Shown piece after piece: positions 7,570 to 16,181 of a stretch of 64,000 nt of DNA (positions within the stretch are counted from its first letter, which is position 1; each line of letters starts with the position of its first letter). The stretch comes from Caldilineaceae bacterium (GTDB lineage: Bacteria; Chloroflexota; Anaerolineae; Caldilineales; Caldilineaceae): positions 1-64,000 of the forward strand of contig JAPKMW010000018.1 of NCBI GenBank assembly GCA_026645575.1, given 5' to 3'. The notes under the pieces are model-generated. The model had not been told where the DNA came from. It did not search any database and was given only the letters and a program-made list of their open reading frames with translations. Both the position numbers and the translations under genes were made by a program.

Positions 7570-9024
7570 ATGTTTGAACAGGCGTTCAGAAATATTGATG
7601 ACCTGCTGCGCAAAGAAGCAGGCTGCACGACCGAACTCGACTATACCGAGCAGACTTCCTGGCTGCTCTTTCTCAAATATCTTGACTCGCTTGAACAAGA
7701 AAAAGCGATGGTCGCAGCACTGGATGGCAAGGACTATACGTACATTCTCGACACGCCGTACCGTTGGGGAAGCTGGGCTGCACCAAAAGGCAAGGATGGC
7801 AAGATCGACCACAACGCCCTGACCGGCGACGATCTGCGCGACTTTGTCAATCAAAAGCTCTTTCCATACCTCCAGGGTTTTACGCTCAGGGCCAGCGCAG
7901 CCGACACCATCGAATATAAGATCGGCCAGATCTTCGCCGAGATTAAGAACAAGATTAACAGCGGCTATAATCTGCGCGAGATGATCGAACACATTGACGA
8001 ACTGCGCTTCGGTTCGCAAAAGGAGAAGCATGAACTCTCGCACCTCTACGAAGCCAAGATCAAGAATATGGGCAATGCCGGTCGCAACGGTGGCGAATAT
8101 TACACGCCGCGCCCCCTGATTCGGGCAATGGTGCAAACGGTGCAGCCGCAGATCGGCGAGAAGATTTACGACGGCGCGTGCGGTTCTGCGGGCTTTTTGT
8201 GCGAATCCTACGCGTACTTGAGCACCAAAGACAATCTCAGTACCGAGGATCTGGAAACGCTGCAAAGCCGCACCTTTTACGGCAAAGAGAAAAAGTCGCT
8301 CGCCTATGTCATTGCCATCATGAACATGATCCTGCATGGCATCGAAGCGCCGAATATTATCCACACCAACACGCTGGCCGAGAATATCGCCGACATTCAA
8401 GACAAAGACCGCTATGACATCGTATTAGCGAATCCCCCCTTTGGCGGCAACGAACGCAAAGAAGTGCAGCAAAACTTTCCGGTGCGCACCGGCGAGACGG
8501 CGTTCCTCTTCCTGCAACACTTTATCAAGATTCTCAAAGCGGGCGGCCGCGCCGGCATCGTCATCAAAAATACCTTTCTCTCTAACACCGACAATGCCTC
8601 GGTAAGTCTGCGCAAGCTGCTGCTGGAAAGCTGCAATCTGCACACGATCCTAGATTGCCCAAGCGGCACCTTTCAAGGCGCAGGCGTGAAGACCGTTGTC
8701 CTCTTCTTGGAGAAGGGCGCCCCGACCCGCCGGCTCTGGTACTATCAACTTGACCCTGGCCGCAGCCTCGGCAAGACCAACCCGCTCAACGATAACGATC
8801 TCAAGGAGTTCGTGACCCTGCAAAAGAGCTTTGCCGACTCGCCCAAGAGTTGGCGCATCGACGCCGCCAGCATTGATCAGACAACGTTCGATCTGTCGGT
8901 GAAGAATCCCAACGGCGGCGAGGCCGTGACACACCGCAGCCCGCAGGAGATCATGGACGAAATAGCTGCGCTGGATGCGGAGAGTGCTGAGGTGTTAGAG
9001 GCTATCCGAGTGTTACTGAAGTAG
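7570..9024 (+). CDS. hsdM: Type I restriction-modification DNA methyltransferase subunit HsdM
   Basis: 484 residues. The N-terminal helical domain begins MFEQAFRNIDDLLRKEAG, a typical HsdM start, which is why I place the ATG at 7570 and not at 7498. Further motifs are GGEYYTPRPL (about 174-183), SAM-binding DGACGSAGF (201-209) and catalytic NPPF (288-291), which marks an N6-adenine methylase. It methylates the host site and forms the complex with HsdS and HsdR. The C-terminus ends AESAEVLEAIRVLLK; a diverged copy of this tail reappears in the 31-codon ORF before hsdS. The operon runs on the plus strand to hsdR. Confidence 0.95.
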   Translation: MFEQAFRNIDDLLRKEAGCTTELDYTEQTSWLLFLKYLDSLEQEKAMVAALDGKDYTYILDTPYRWGSWAAPKGKDGKIDHNALTGDDLRDFVNQKLFPYLQGFTLRASAADTIEYKIGQIFAEIKNKINSGYNLREMIEHIDELRFGSQKEKHELSHLYEAKIKNMGNAGRNGGEYYTPRPLIRAMVQTVQPQIGEKIYDGACGSAGFLCESYAYLSTKDNLSTEDLETLQSRTFYGKEKKSLAYVIAIMNMILHGIEAPNIIHTNTLAENIADIQDKDRYDIVLANPPFGGNERKEVQQNFPVRTGETAFLFLQHFIKILKAGGRAGIVIKNTFLSNTDNASVSLRKLLLESCNLHTILDCPSGTFQGAGVKTVVLFLEKGAPTRRLWYYQLDPGRSLGKTNPLNDNDLKEFVTLQKSFADSPKSWRIDAASIDQTTFDLSVKNPNGGEAVTHRSPQEIMDEIAALDAESAEVLEAIRVLLK

Positions 9025-9041
9025 GAAGTATAGGATGTAGG

Positions 9042-9102
9042 GGATGTAGAGGATAGATAGGATGATACCCAAAGTATACAATCCTACCTATCCTCTACAT
9101 CC
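9042..9102. repeat. Intergenic inverted repeat between hsdM and four-helix gene
   Basis: 22-bp arms with one mismatch (9042-9063 and 9081-9102), built of GGATGTAG/GGATAG words, with a 17-base loop. No T-run follows, so it is not a classical terminator. Confidence 0.8.
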
Positions 9103-9139
9103 TACATAAAATTCAATCAACAATAAACAGCCTAAAACT

Positions 9140-9760
9140 ATGACTAATAATCAATCCCCTGGTTTCATACCACCCTATGGCAACTATCGCGAACTGCTCT
9201 CCTACCGGAAAGCGGAAATTGTCTATGATGTGACCTTTCGTTTCTGTCAGCGCTTTCTGACGCGTGGTGACCGTACGATCGACCAAATGGTACAGGCGGC
9301 GCGATCAGGTAAGCAAAATATTGCTGAAGGAAGCATGGCGGCGCGAACATCTATGGAGATGGGCATCAAACTGACCAATGTGGCCCGCGCCAGCTTGGAA
9401 GAACTGCTCATTGATTACCAAGACTTTTTGCGTGTGCGCGATCTGCGCTTGTGGGCCAAGGATTCGCCGGAGGCGCAGTTTGTGCGCACCCTGGGCAGCA
9501 ACCGCCAAGCGACCTACGAAACCTACCGCGAATTTTGTGAAACCCGACCGGCCGAGGTGGTGGCGAATATTGGGATCTGTCTGATTCACCAGGCCAACTA
9601 CCTGCTCGATCAACAGATCCGCCATTTGGAACAGACCTTTGTCAAAGAGGGCGGTCTGCGCGAACGCATGACCCACGCCCGCCTGCAATACCGCAACCAG
9701 GCCAAACAGCCACCGAAACCCAACCCGAAAAAGCCTACTGATAAAGGGGGTGGACAATGA
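9140..9760 (+). CDS. Four-helix-bundle protein (S23/Avd-like) inside the hsd operon
   Basis: 206 residues with the S23-like signature: ELLSYRKAEIVYDVTFRFCQRF, RSGKQNIAEGS (about 57-67), then long helices. Related four-helix proteins occur as 23S rRNA intervening-sequence products and as Avd in diversity-generating retroelements, and variants sit in type I restriction operons. Their role there is not established. The C-terminal tail is basic and low in complexity (KQPPKPNPKKPTDKGGGQ), possibly for nucleic-acid contact. Its stop overlaps the next ATG by 4 bases (ATGA). The gene separates hsdM from hsdS, which are usually adjacent. Confidence 0.82.
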   Translation: MTNNQSPGFIPPYGNYRELLSYRKAEIVYDVTFRFCQRFLTRGDRTIDQMVQAARSGKQNIAEGSMAARTSMEMGIKLTNVARASLEELLIDYQDFLRVRDLRLWAKDSPEAQFVRTLGSNRQATYETYREFCETRPAEVVANIGICLIHQANYLLDQQIRHLEQTFVKEGGLRERMTHARLQYRNQAKQPPKPNPKKPTDKGGGQ

Positions 9761-9852
9761 ACAAGCAGATGGGGCAAATGTGTCACAAACCTCTTCTGAC
9801 CATGAATGCCGAAAGCGCTGAAGTGTTGGTGAACATTAGGAGGGTGCTATGA
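9757..9852 (+). CDS. 31-residue ORF, displaced HsdM C-terminal tail
   Basis: This short frame is joined by ATGA overlaps to the four-helix gene upstream and to hsdS downstream. Its last residues, NAESAEVLVNIRRVL, resemble the HsdM C-terminus (DAESAEVLEAIRVLL). The codons differ at many synonymous positions, so this is not a fresh copy. I infer that an hsdM-hsdS junction was interrupted by insertion of the four-helix gene and that this frame is the leftover end of an hsdM. It may still act in translational coupling to hsdS. An independent peptide function is unlikely but possible. Confidence 0.65.
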   Translation: MNKQMGQMCHKPLLTMNAESAEVLVNIRRVL

Positions 9853-10898
9853 AAGCCGATGGGAAAGAAAAGACCATTGGAGATATCCTCAAGTTGGAAT
9901 ATGGTAAGCCTCTCAAAGATGCGGATCGGAAGTCAGATGGTCGATACCCTGTTTATGGCGCAAATGGGGAAAAAGATCGAACAGATAAATTTTACTACGA
10001 TAAACCAAGCATCATCGTAGGGCGCAAAGGGTCAGCCGGTGAAATCAATCTTACTGAGCCCAAGTTTTGGCCACTAGATGTGACCTACTTTGTCACATTT
10101 AATGAACACGAACATGATTTGCGTTTCCTCTATTATCTTTTGAAGACGCTTAACTTGCCCAGTCTAGCGAAAGGTGTAAAGCCCGGCATTAATCGAAACG
10201 AAGTCTACTCGCAGGTAACTAAAATTCCACCCCTTGCCGAGCAACAGCGCATCGTTGGCATCCTCGATGAAGCGTTTGACGGCATCGCCACCGCCAAAGC
10301 CAACGCCGAAAAGAACCGGCAAAACGCTCGTGCGCTGTTTGAAAGTCACCTGCAAGCCGTCTTTGCACAGCGCGGTGAGGGGTGGGTAGAAACAATAATT
10401 GGTGACCAACTAACACTTCAACGCGGTTTTGATATTACTAAAGAGCAGCAAAGTCCTGGCGAAGTCCCTGTAGTTTCCAGTGGTGGTATTAAGAGTTTCC
10501 ATAACATAGCAAAAGTGAAGGCTCCTGGCGTTGTGCTGGGACGAAAAGGCACTCTTGGAAAAGTTTTCTATTTGGAGAGCGATTTTTGGCCCCACGATAC
10601 AACGCTATGGATAAAGGATTTCAAAGGAAACGATCCCAAGTTTGTTTACCACTTTCTCACACGCCTTGACGTAACGAAGTTAAATTCTGGTGCGGCTAAT
10701 CCAGCATTGAACCGTAATCAGGTTCATCCAATTACAACTTTTTGGCCGCCTATAGAACGACAGTTAGAAATTGCACTCACGCTTGATTCTCTCGTCGTAG
10801 AAACCCAACGTCTCGAATCAATTTATCAACAAAAACTAGCCGCTTTGGACGAACTGAAACAATCACTGCTGCACGAAGCCTTCAGCGGAGAACTGTAG
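9849..10898 (+). CDS. hsdS: Type I restriction-modification specificity subunit HsdS
   Basis: 349 residues, on the short side. It has two target-recognition domains (about 8-120 and 180-300), each followed by a conserved helix: PPLAEQQRIVGILDEAFDGIATAKANAEKN (about 118-147) and the C-terminal QKLAALDELKQSLLHEAFSGEL. These form the antiparallel spacer that sets the gap in the bipartite target. AGGAGGG lies 4 bases before the ATG. The second recognition domain is AT-richer than the flanking genes, as expected for recombining recognition domains. The recognised sequence cannot be deduced. Confidence 0.93.
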   Translation: MKADGKEKTIGDILKLEYGKPLKDADRKSDGRYPVYGANGEKDRTDKFYYDKPSIIVGRKGSAGEINLTEPKFWPLDVTYFVTFNEHEHDLRFLYYLLKTLNLPSLAKGVKPGINRNEVYSQVTKIPPLAEQQRIVGILDEAFDGIATAKANAEKNRQNARALFESHLQAVFAQRGEGWVETIIGDQLTLQRGFDITKEQQSPGEVPVVSSGGIKSFHNIAKVKAPGVVLGRKGTLGKVFYLESDFWPHDTTLWIKDFKGNDPKFVYHFLTRLDVTKLNSGAANPALNRNQVHPITTFWPPIERQLEIALTLDSLVVETQRLESIYQQKLAALDELKQSLLHEAFSGEL

Positions 10899-10907
10899 GA
10901 GTATGGC

Positions 10908-13238
10908 ATGAACGAGGCTGAAACCCGAGCCGAGCATATTGATCCCGCGCTCAAAGCAGCGGGGTGGGGTGTTGTCGAAGGCAGTCGCATTCGGCGTGAA
11001 TTCTCCATCACGCTGGGGCGCCTTGAAGGCCACGGGCGGCGCGGCAAGCCGCTTACCGCCGATTACGTGCTGGAGTATCGCAACACGAAACTAGCCGTCG
11101 TCGAAGCCAAAGCGTGGCATGAGGAACTGACCGAAGGCGTGGCGCAGGCCAAGAACTACGCCGGTAAAATGGCTGTGCGCTTTACCTATGCCACCAACGG
11201 GCGTGCCATCTATGGCATCGACATGCAGACCAGCAAGGAAGGCGAGGTTCCGCGCTACCCGACGCCGGAGGAACTTTGGCAGTTGACCTTTGCCAAGCCC
11301 GACCCGTGGCATAACAACTTCGCTACGGTGCCCTTTGAGGATAAAGGCGGCTCGCATCCCGTTCGCTACTATCAAGACATTGCCGTCGAGCGGGTGCTGA
11401 ATGCCATTGCCGCCAACCAGCAACAGATCTTGCTCACCCTCGCTACCGGCACCGGCAAGACCTTTATCGCCTTTCAAATTGCCTGGAAGTTGTTTCACGC
11501 GCGCTGGAATCTCAGCCGGGAGCCATCACGCCGCCCGCGCATTTTGTTTCTGGCCGACCGCAACATTCTCGCTGATCAAGCTTACAACGCCTTCTCGGCC
11601 TTCCCGGAAGATGCCCTTGTGCGCATTGCCCCGGACGCCATCAAGAAACGGGGCCGGGTGCCCAAGAACGGCAGTCTGTTCTTTACCATCTTCCAGACCT
11701 TTATGAGTGGGCCACTCAAAGAGGGCAAGCCCTCGCCTTATTTCGGTGACTATCCACGCGACTTTTTTGATCTCATCATCATTGACGAATGCCATCGGGG
11801 CGGCGCCAATGACGAAAGCACCTGGCGCAGCATCCTCGAATACTTTAAGCCCGCCGTGCAGCTTGGCCTCACCGCGACGCCCAAGCGTGACGACAACGTG
11901 GACACCTACGAATACTTTGGCGAGCCGGTCTTTATCTACTCGCTCAAAGATGGCATCAACGACGGCTTTCTCACCCCCTTCAAGGTCAAGCAATTTGCCA
12001 CCACGCTGGATGACTATGTCTATACGCCCGATGACATCGTCCTTGAGGGGGAGATCGAAACCGGCAAGCGCTATGACGAAGACGACTTCAACCAGATCAT
12101 CCAGATCAAAGAGCGCGAGGAGTACCGGGTCAAGCTCTTTATGGCGCAGATCAATCAGCGCGAGAAGACGCTGGTCTTTTGCGCCAATCAACGCCATGCG
12201 CTGGCCGTGCGTGATCTCATCAATCAGATGAAGACAAGCCGTGATCCCAACTACTGCCATCGCGTGACGGCCAATGACGGCAAGCTAGGCGAACAATACC
12301 TGCGGGACTTCCAGGACAATGAAAAGCACATTCCCACCATCTTGACCACGTCGCACAAGCTCTCCACCGGCGTAGACGCCCGCAACGTGCGCAACATCGT
12401 GCTTATGCGCCCCATCAATTCGATGATCGAGTTCAAGCAGATCATCGGGCGCGGCACCCGGCTCTATGAGGGCAAGGATTATTTTACGATCTACGACTTT
12501 GTGAAGGCGCACCATCACTTTAGCGATCCCGAATGGGACGGTGAGCCGGAAGCGCCGGAACCCAAAGACGAGGATGTCGGCACAGCAGGCAAAGAGCGTA
12601 AGCCGCGAGAAATTCGTGAGGAAGGCGCAGCGTACACAACGCACACGATCACCAAAGTCAAACTAGCCGATGGCAAAGAGCGGCTGCTTCAGCACATGAT
12701 GAGTACGACCTTCTGGCACCCTGACGGCACCCCCATGACGGCGCAGCAGTTTATGGAAATGCTCTTCGGCAAGTTGCCTGAGTTTTTCCGGGACGAAGCC
12801 GAACTCCGCACCCTCTGGAGCGCACCGGACACGCGCAAGAAACTGTTACAAGGCCTCGCCGACAAAGGCTTTGGCCGTGCGCAACTGGCCGAGATGCAAA
12901 AGATGATCGACGCTGAGCAGAGCGATCTCTTCGATGTGCTGGCCTACGTCGCCTATGCCCTGCCGCCGTTGACGCGATCTGAACGGGCCGCCAGTGCCAT
13001 GAATGCCATCAGCACCCAGTTCAATCGCAAACAGCAGCTATTCCTCGACTTTGTCCTGTCGCATTATGTGAATGTCGGTGTCGATGAACTCGATCAGGAA
13101 AAACTGCGTCCGTTGCTGCTGCTGAAATATAACCACTCCCTCGCCGATGCCCTGAATGATCTCGGCAAAGCCGAAGAGATCGGCAAGGTGTTTAGAGGCT
13201 TCCAAAAGTACCTTTATCAGCAACAATCCGCCGCCTGA
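10908..13238 (+). CDS. hsdR: Type I restriction endonuclease subunit HsdR
   Basis: 776 residues. It has an N-terminal PD-(D/E)xK nuclease (Asp52 in TADYVLEY, Glu66 and Lys68 in VVEAKAW), then a superfamily 2 translocase with Walker A LATGTGKT (178-185), DECH box (IIIDECHRG), LTATPKR and motif VI IIGRGTRL, and a helical C-terminal region for complex binding. It translocates DNA and cuts it when the target is unmethylated. It starts 9 bases after hsdS. It is intact, so the whole system looks functional. Confidence 0.95.
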   Translation: MNEAETRAEHIDPALKAAGWGVVEGSRIRREFSITLGRLEGHGRRGKPLTADYVLEYRNTKLAVVEAKAWHEELTEGVAQAKNYAGKMAVRFTYATNGRAIYGIDMQTSKEGEVPRYPTPEELWQLTFAKPDPWHNNFATVPFEDKGGSHPVRYYQDIAVERVLNAIAANQQQILLTLATGTGKTFIAFQIAWKLFHARWNLSREPSRRPRILFLADRNILADQAYNAFSAFPEDALVRIAPDAIKKRGRVPKNGSLFFTIFQTFMSGPLKEGKPSPYFGDYPRDFFDLIIIDECHRGGANDESTWRSILEYFKPAVQLGLTATPKRDDNVDTYEYFGEPVFIYSLKDGINDGFLTPFKVKQFATTLDDYVYTPDDIVLEGEIETGKRYDEDDFNQIIQIKEREEYRVKLFMAQINQREKTLVFCANQRHALAVRDLINQMKTSRDPNYCHRVTANDGKLGEQYLRDFQDNEKHIPTILTTSHKLSTGVDARNVRNIVLMRPINSMIEFKQIIGRGTRLYEGKDYFTIYDFVKAHHHFSDPEWDGEPEAPEPKDEDVGTAGKERKPREIREEGAAYTTHTITKVKLADGKERLLQHMMSTTFWHPDGTPMTAQQFMEMLFGKLPEFFRDEAELRTLWSAPDTRKKLLQGLADKGFGRAQLAEMQKMIDAEQSDLFDVLAYVAYALPPLTRSERAASAMNAISTQFNRKQQLFLDFVLSHYVNVGVDELDQEKLRPLLLLKYNHSLADALNDLGKAEEIGKVFRGFQKYLYQQQSAA

Positions 13239-13418
13239 CCCATGTCATCCCAGCAACGTAAGTCGGCTCGTCCACTGGATGTGACGGCCCGCCGTAATAC
13301 TGTTCACCGCCTGCCTGTTGTGCTGCCGGTAGCCGTGAATCGTTCTTTCTGTTGTTTCGTTGATGGCGTTGGGGCTTGACCTTCTGCAAGGCTCTCCTGA
13401 TTGACCAAAAAAGAAAAA
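13239..13418. other. Intergenic stretch after hsdR, nothing recognised
   Basis: No gene with a credible ribosome-binding site and no recognisable hairpin. The stretch after hsdR has no terminator reading in the plus direction other than the symmetric one at 13419-13446. Confidence 0.5.
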
Positions 13419-13446
13419 GCCTCTAGCTGTGAAAACAGCTAGAGGC
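13407..13446 (-). terminator. Intrinsic terminator of the tRNA-Gly gene
   Basis: A perfect 12-bp stem with a 4-base loop (13419-13446; GCCTCTAGCTGT, GAAA, ACAGCTAGAGGC). On the minus strand it is followed by a T-rich run (CTTTTTCTTTTTT), the form expected for transcripts arriving from the tRNA. Confidence 0.85.
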
Positions 13447-13494
13447 TATATACAATGTTCTCTTTTTTAGAAAAAAGAATAGATTGTGAAGGAG

Positions 13495-13565
13495 AGCGGG
13501 TGACGAGACTCGAACTCGTGATAAGTGCTTGGGAAGCACGTGTGTTACCGCTACACTACACCCGC
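13495..13565 (-). tRNA. tRNA-Gly (anticodon CCC)
   Basis: A 71-nt cloverleaf read on the minus strand: acceptor stem GCGGGTG/CACCCGC, D-stem GTGT/ACAC, anticodon loop TTCCCAA (anticodon CCC, reads GGG), T-stem ACGAG/CTCGT with T-loop TTCGAGT, discriminator T. CCA is not encoded. The outermost pair of the anticodon stem is a C-U mismatch. A promoter and a terminator of its own flank it. Confidence 0.93.
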
Positions 13566-13616
13566 CTGTATAACCTACCCGCGTGTATAAACTCGCCCAT
13601 TTTGCGGTAGATTTGT

Positions 13617-13645
13617 ACTATACCCCAAGCGCGCCCAATTGTCAA
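13617..13645 (-). promoter_or_regulatory. Promoter of tRNA-Gly
   Basis: On the minus strand TTGACA (13645-13640) and TATAGT (13622-13617) are exactly 17 bases apart. The predicted start is about 45 bases before the mature tRNA 5' end. Confidence 0.85.
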
Positions 13646-13716
13646 ATCGCGGCGCAACCAAAAGAGAATCGTGCGCCATCGGTCAAATGTTGCAGAAGGC
13701 TGTAGTCAGTTGCCCG

Positions 13717-13744
13717 TTGACTTGCCGAACATTGTGTAGATAAT
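13717..13744 (+). promoter_or_regulatory. Probable promoter of the hybrid kinase gene at 13801
   Basis: TTGACT (13717-13722) and GATAAT (13739-13744), 16 bases apart, about 55 bases upstream of the kinase ATG. Confidence 0.55.
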
Positions 13745-13800
13745 GACGTATTAGTGTAGTTTTCATTCAGCTTACCCATCACTGGGAGAATAGTCCACTC

Positions 13801-16134
13801 ATGCTCTTAACCACTCATCAAAAACGGGGACAGACGTTGCTTTTTCAAACCGCAACCTGGCTGATGGTCGCGCTGGGGGCGCTGACACTGCTCTACAGCA
13901 TCTTTTGGTTTTCCTGGTTAGTGCTAGTGCAAGCCCTGGTCTGTGCTGTGGGCGCCACCTTCCTTTGGCTGTACCGGCGTACCGTGCAACAGGAGCTGCA
14001 AACACGTAATGAGGAATTGCAACGACTGCTACAAACGATGAACGAAGGCTTTTTGATCGCTGACGAGCGCGAAACCTTTATCTACGTCAACGATAAATTT
14101 TGTGAGATTTCCGGCTACACGCGTGAAGCGTTGCTCAATCGGCGCAACGAGGAAGTCTTCTCCTATGACGCTGCCAGTTTGGAAACGCTCCGTCGTCAAA
14201 CGGCGCTGCGCGTGCAGAATCAACGGTCAACGTATGAGGTGCATACAAAGCGAAAAGATGGTTCGCCGCTTGTGCTGCAAGTGTCCGCCATGCCCAAATT
14301 CGATGAGCAGGGGAACTACCGCGGTGCGATTTGTGTGACCACCGATATGACGGAACGCAAGGCGGCTGAAGCGGCCTTGATAGCGGAACGGGTGCGCCTC
14401 AGCGAGTGGGTGGAGGAGCGCACGGCTAGCTTGCAAGCCGCCACCGCAGCCCTGGAAGAGGAGTTAGCCGAACGCACACAGGCCGAAAGCGCCCTGTGTG
14501 CTGCCGAAGAAGAATATCATACGCTCTTTGATCATATACCCATTGGCATCTATCGTTCAACCTTGACGGGTCGGCTTTTGCGCGCCAACCCGGCGTTGGC
14601 CGCGCTAAACGGCTACACCACGGAAGCGGAAATGGTGGCGGCCATTCAAGATATTAGCCGTGAATGGTATGTCGAGCCAAGCCGTCGTCTTGACTTTCAG
14701 CACATTCTGGAAGACCAGGGTATCGTCAACAATTTTGAATCAGAGATCTATCGTCACAAGACGCGCGAGCGCATCTGGATCTCCGAATCCGCCATTTTGA
14801 TACGCGACGAACAGGGGCAGCCCTTGTACTATCAAGGTACGGTGCAGGACATTACCAAACGCAAAGCGGTCGAAGAAGAGCAGGCGCGCTTGATCACCCA
14901 ATTTGCCAAAGTAGCCCGGCTCAAAGATGAGTTCCTGGCCAGCATGAGCCACGAATTGCGCACGCCGCTCAATAGCATTTTGGGCATGACCGAAGCGCTG
15001 CAAGATCAGGTCTATGGCGATGTGACGCCGCGTCAACGCAAGGCGCTGACGGCCATCGACGCCAGCGGTCGCCATCTTCTTTCGTTGATCAATGACATTC
15101 TCGACTTGGCAAAAATTGAGTCGGGGCAGGCGGAGTTGAGCTACTCGACGGTGGATGTGGAATCACTCTGCCATTCGACGTTGCGTTTGGTGCAACCGAC
15201 GGCGGAGAAAAAGCGCATCACCCTGACCGCCACCCTTGACCCGGCGGTGAAGACGATGCAGGCCGATGGTCGCCGCTTGAAGCAGATCTTGCTTAACCTG
15301 TTGAGCAATGCGGTGAAGTTCACGCCCGAAGCTGGTGCGATCCATCTGGAAATCAGCGGTCAACAGGCCGCCGAACCGATGGTGCAGTTTGTGGTGAGCG
15401 ACACCGGCGTGGGCATCCCGCAAGAGGCCATTGCCCATCTCTTCCAACCCTTTATCCAGGTCGATAGCAGCCTTTCCCGCCAATACGACGGCACCGGGCT
15501 AGGACTGGCGCTGGTTTATCGTATGGTGGCGATGCACGGCGGCACGGTCACCGTCGCCAGCGAAGTCGGCCAGGGCAGCCGCTTTACCGTGACGCTACCC
15601 TGGCGAACTGCCGGCGATCTGCCGTTGCCGGCGGCTGATGAACCACCTATGGTGTTGCCGAATGCAAACGTGGCTGCGGCGAAAGCGGTGGCGGTTGGCT
15701 TGGCAACGCCGCCATCCATGTCAACCTTGGCCCCGGCGCGCTTGGCGGAGACGCGCCGCTTGCCCCTGATTTTGCTGGCCGAAGACAATCCAATCACCGT
15801 CAAAGCGGTCAGTGATTTTCTGCGCTATAAAGGCTACCAGGTCGAGACAGCCAGCGATGGCGCCCAGGCATTAACAATGGCGCAAGCATTACATCCTGCT
15901 CTGATCTTAATGGATATGCAAATGCCGTCGATGGATGGGTTGGAGGCGACACGCCGACTGCGCGCTGATCAGATGCTTTCGGCCATCCCCGTGATTGCAT
16001 TTACGGCCATGGCCATGCCCAATGACCAAGCGCGCTGCACCGCCGCCGGGGTTGACGCCTACCTGAGCAAACCGGTCAGCTTGAGCCATCTCCAGTCAAC
16101 CATTGAACGCTTTTTGCGGGTGGATGAGCCGTAA
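13801..16134 (+). CDS. Membrane hybrid histidine kinase, PAS-PAS-HisKA-HATPase-REC
   Basis: 777 residues. Two N-terminal membrane helices (about 17-60) with almost no periplasmic loop are followed by a PAS domain with PAC (about 75-195, MNEGFLIADERETFIYVND), a coiled linker, a second PAS (about 235-355), HisKA with SHELRTPLNSI (His about 383), HATPase with LLNLLSNAVKF, DTGVGIP and GTGLGLALV, an Ala/Pro linker, and a receiver with the phospho-Asp in LILMDMQMPSMDG and Lys in YLSKPVS. The signal is probably cytosolic, sensed by the PAS domains. No output domain is fused. It is convergent with another kinase, with a hairpin between. Confidence 0.93.
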   Translation: MLLTTHQKRGQTLLFQTATWLMVALGALTLLYSIFWFSWLVLVQALVCAVGATFLWLYRRTVQQELQTRNEELQRLLQTMNEGFLIADERETFIYVNDKFCEISGYTREALLNRRNEEVFSYDAASLETLRRQTALRVQNQRSTYEVHTKRKDGSPLVLQVSAMPKFDEQGNYRGAICVTTDMTERKAAEAALIAERVRLSEWVEERTASLQAATAALEEELAERTQAESALCAAEEEYHTLFDHIPIGIYRSTLTGRLLRANPALAALNGYTTEAEMVAAIQDISREWYVEPSRRLDFQHILEDQGIVNNFESEIYRHKTRERIWISESAILIRDEQGQPLYYQGTVQDITKRKAVEEEQARLITQFAKVARLKDEFLASMSHELRTPLNSILGMTEALQDQVYGDVTPRQRKALTAIDASGRHLLSLINDILDLAKIESGQAELSYSTVDVESLCHSTLRLVQPTAEKKRITLTATLDPAVKTMQADGRRLKQILLNLLSNAVKFTPEAGAIHLEISGQQAAEPMVQFVVSDTGVGIPQEAIAHLFQPFIQVDSSLSRQYDGTGLGLALVYRMVAMHGGTVTVASEVGQGSRFTVTLPWRTAGDLPLPAADEPPMVLPNANVAAAKAVAVGLATPPSMSTLAPARLAETRRLPLILLAEDNPITVKAVSDFLRYKGYQVETASDGAQALTMAQALHPALILMDMQMPSMDGLEATRRLRADQMLSAIPVIAFTAMAMPNDQARCTAAGVDAYLSKPVSLSHLQSTIERFLRVDEP

Positions 16135-16141
16135 GTGGTCT

Positions 16142-16178
16142 GGTCGTTTGTTGCGCTTGTCGAACCCAACAAACGACC
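16142..16178. terminator. Hairpin between convergent kinase genes
   Basis: 12-bp perfect arms (GGTCGTTTGTTG at 16142-16153, mirrored at 16167-16178) in the 47-bp gap between two convergent stops. It probably stops both transcripts, although the T-runs are poor. Confidence 0.65.
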
Positions 16179-16181
16179 TAT

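Noticed and set aside
11526..12260. Long open frame antisense to hsdR
   Set aside because: A shadow of the conserved translocase motifs; no ribosome-binding site or recognisable domain.
13495..13565. tRNA-Gly as integration site of the restriction island
   Set aside because: I found no duplicated tRNA 3' end near 7.2-7.6 kb and no integrase gene.
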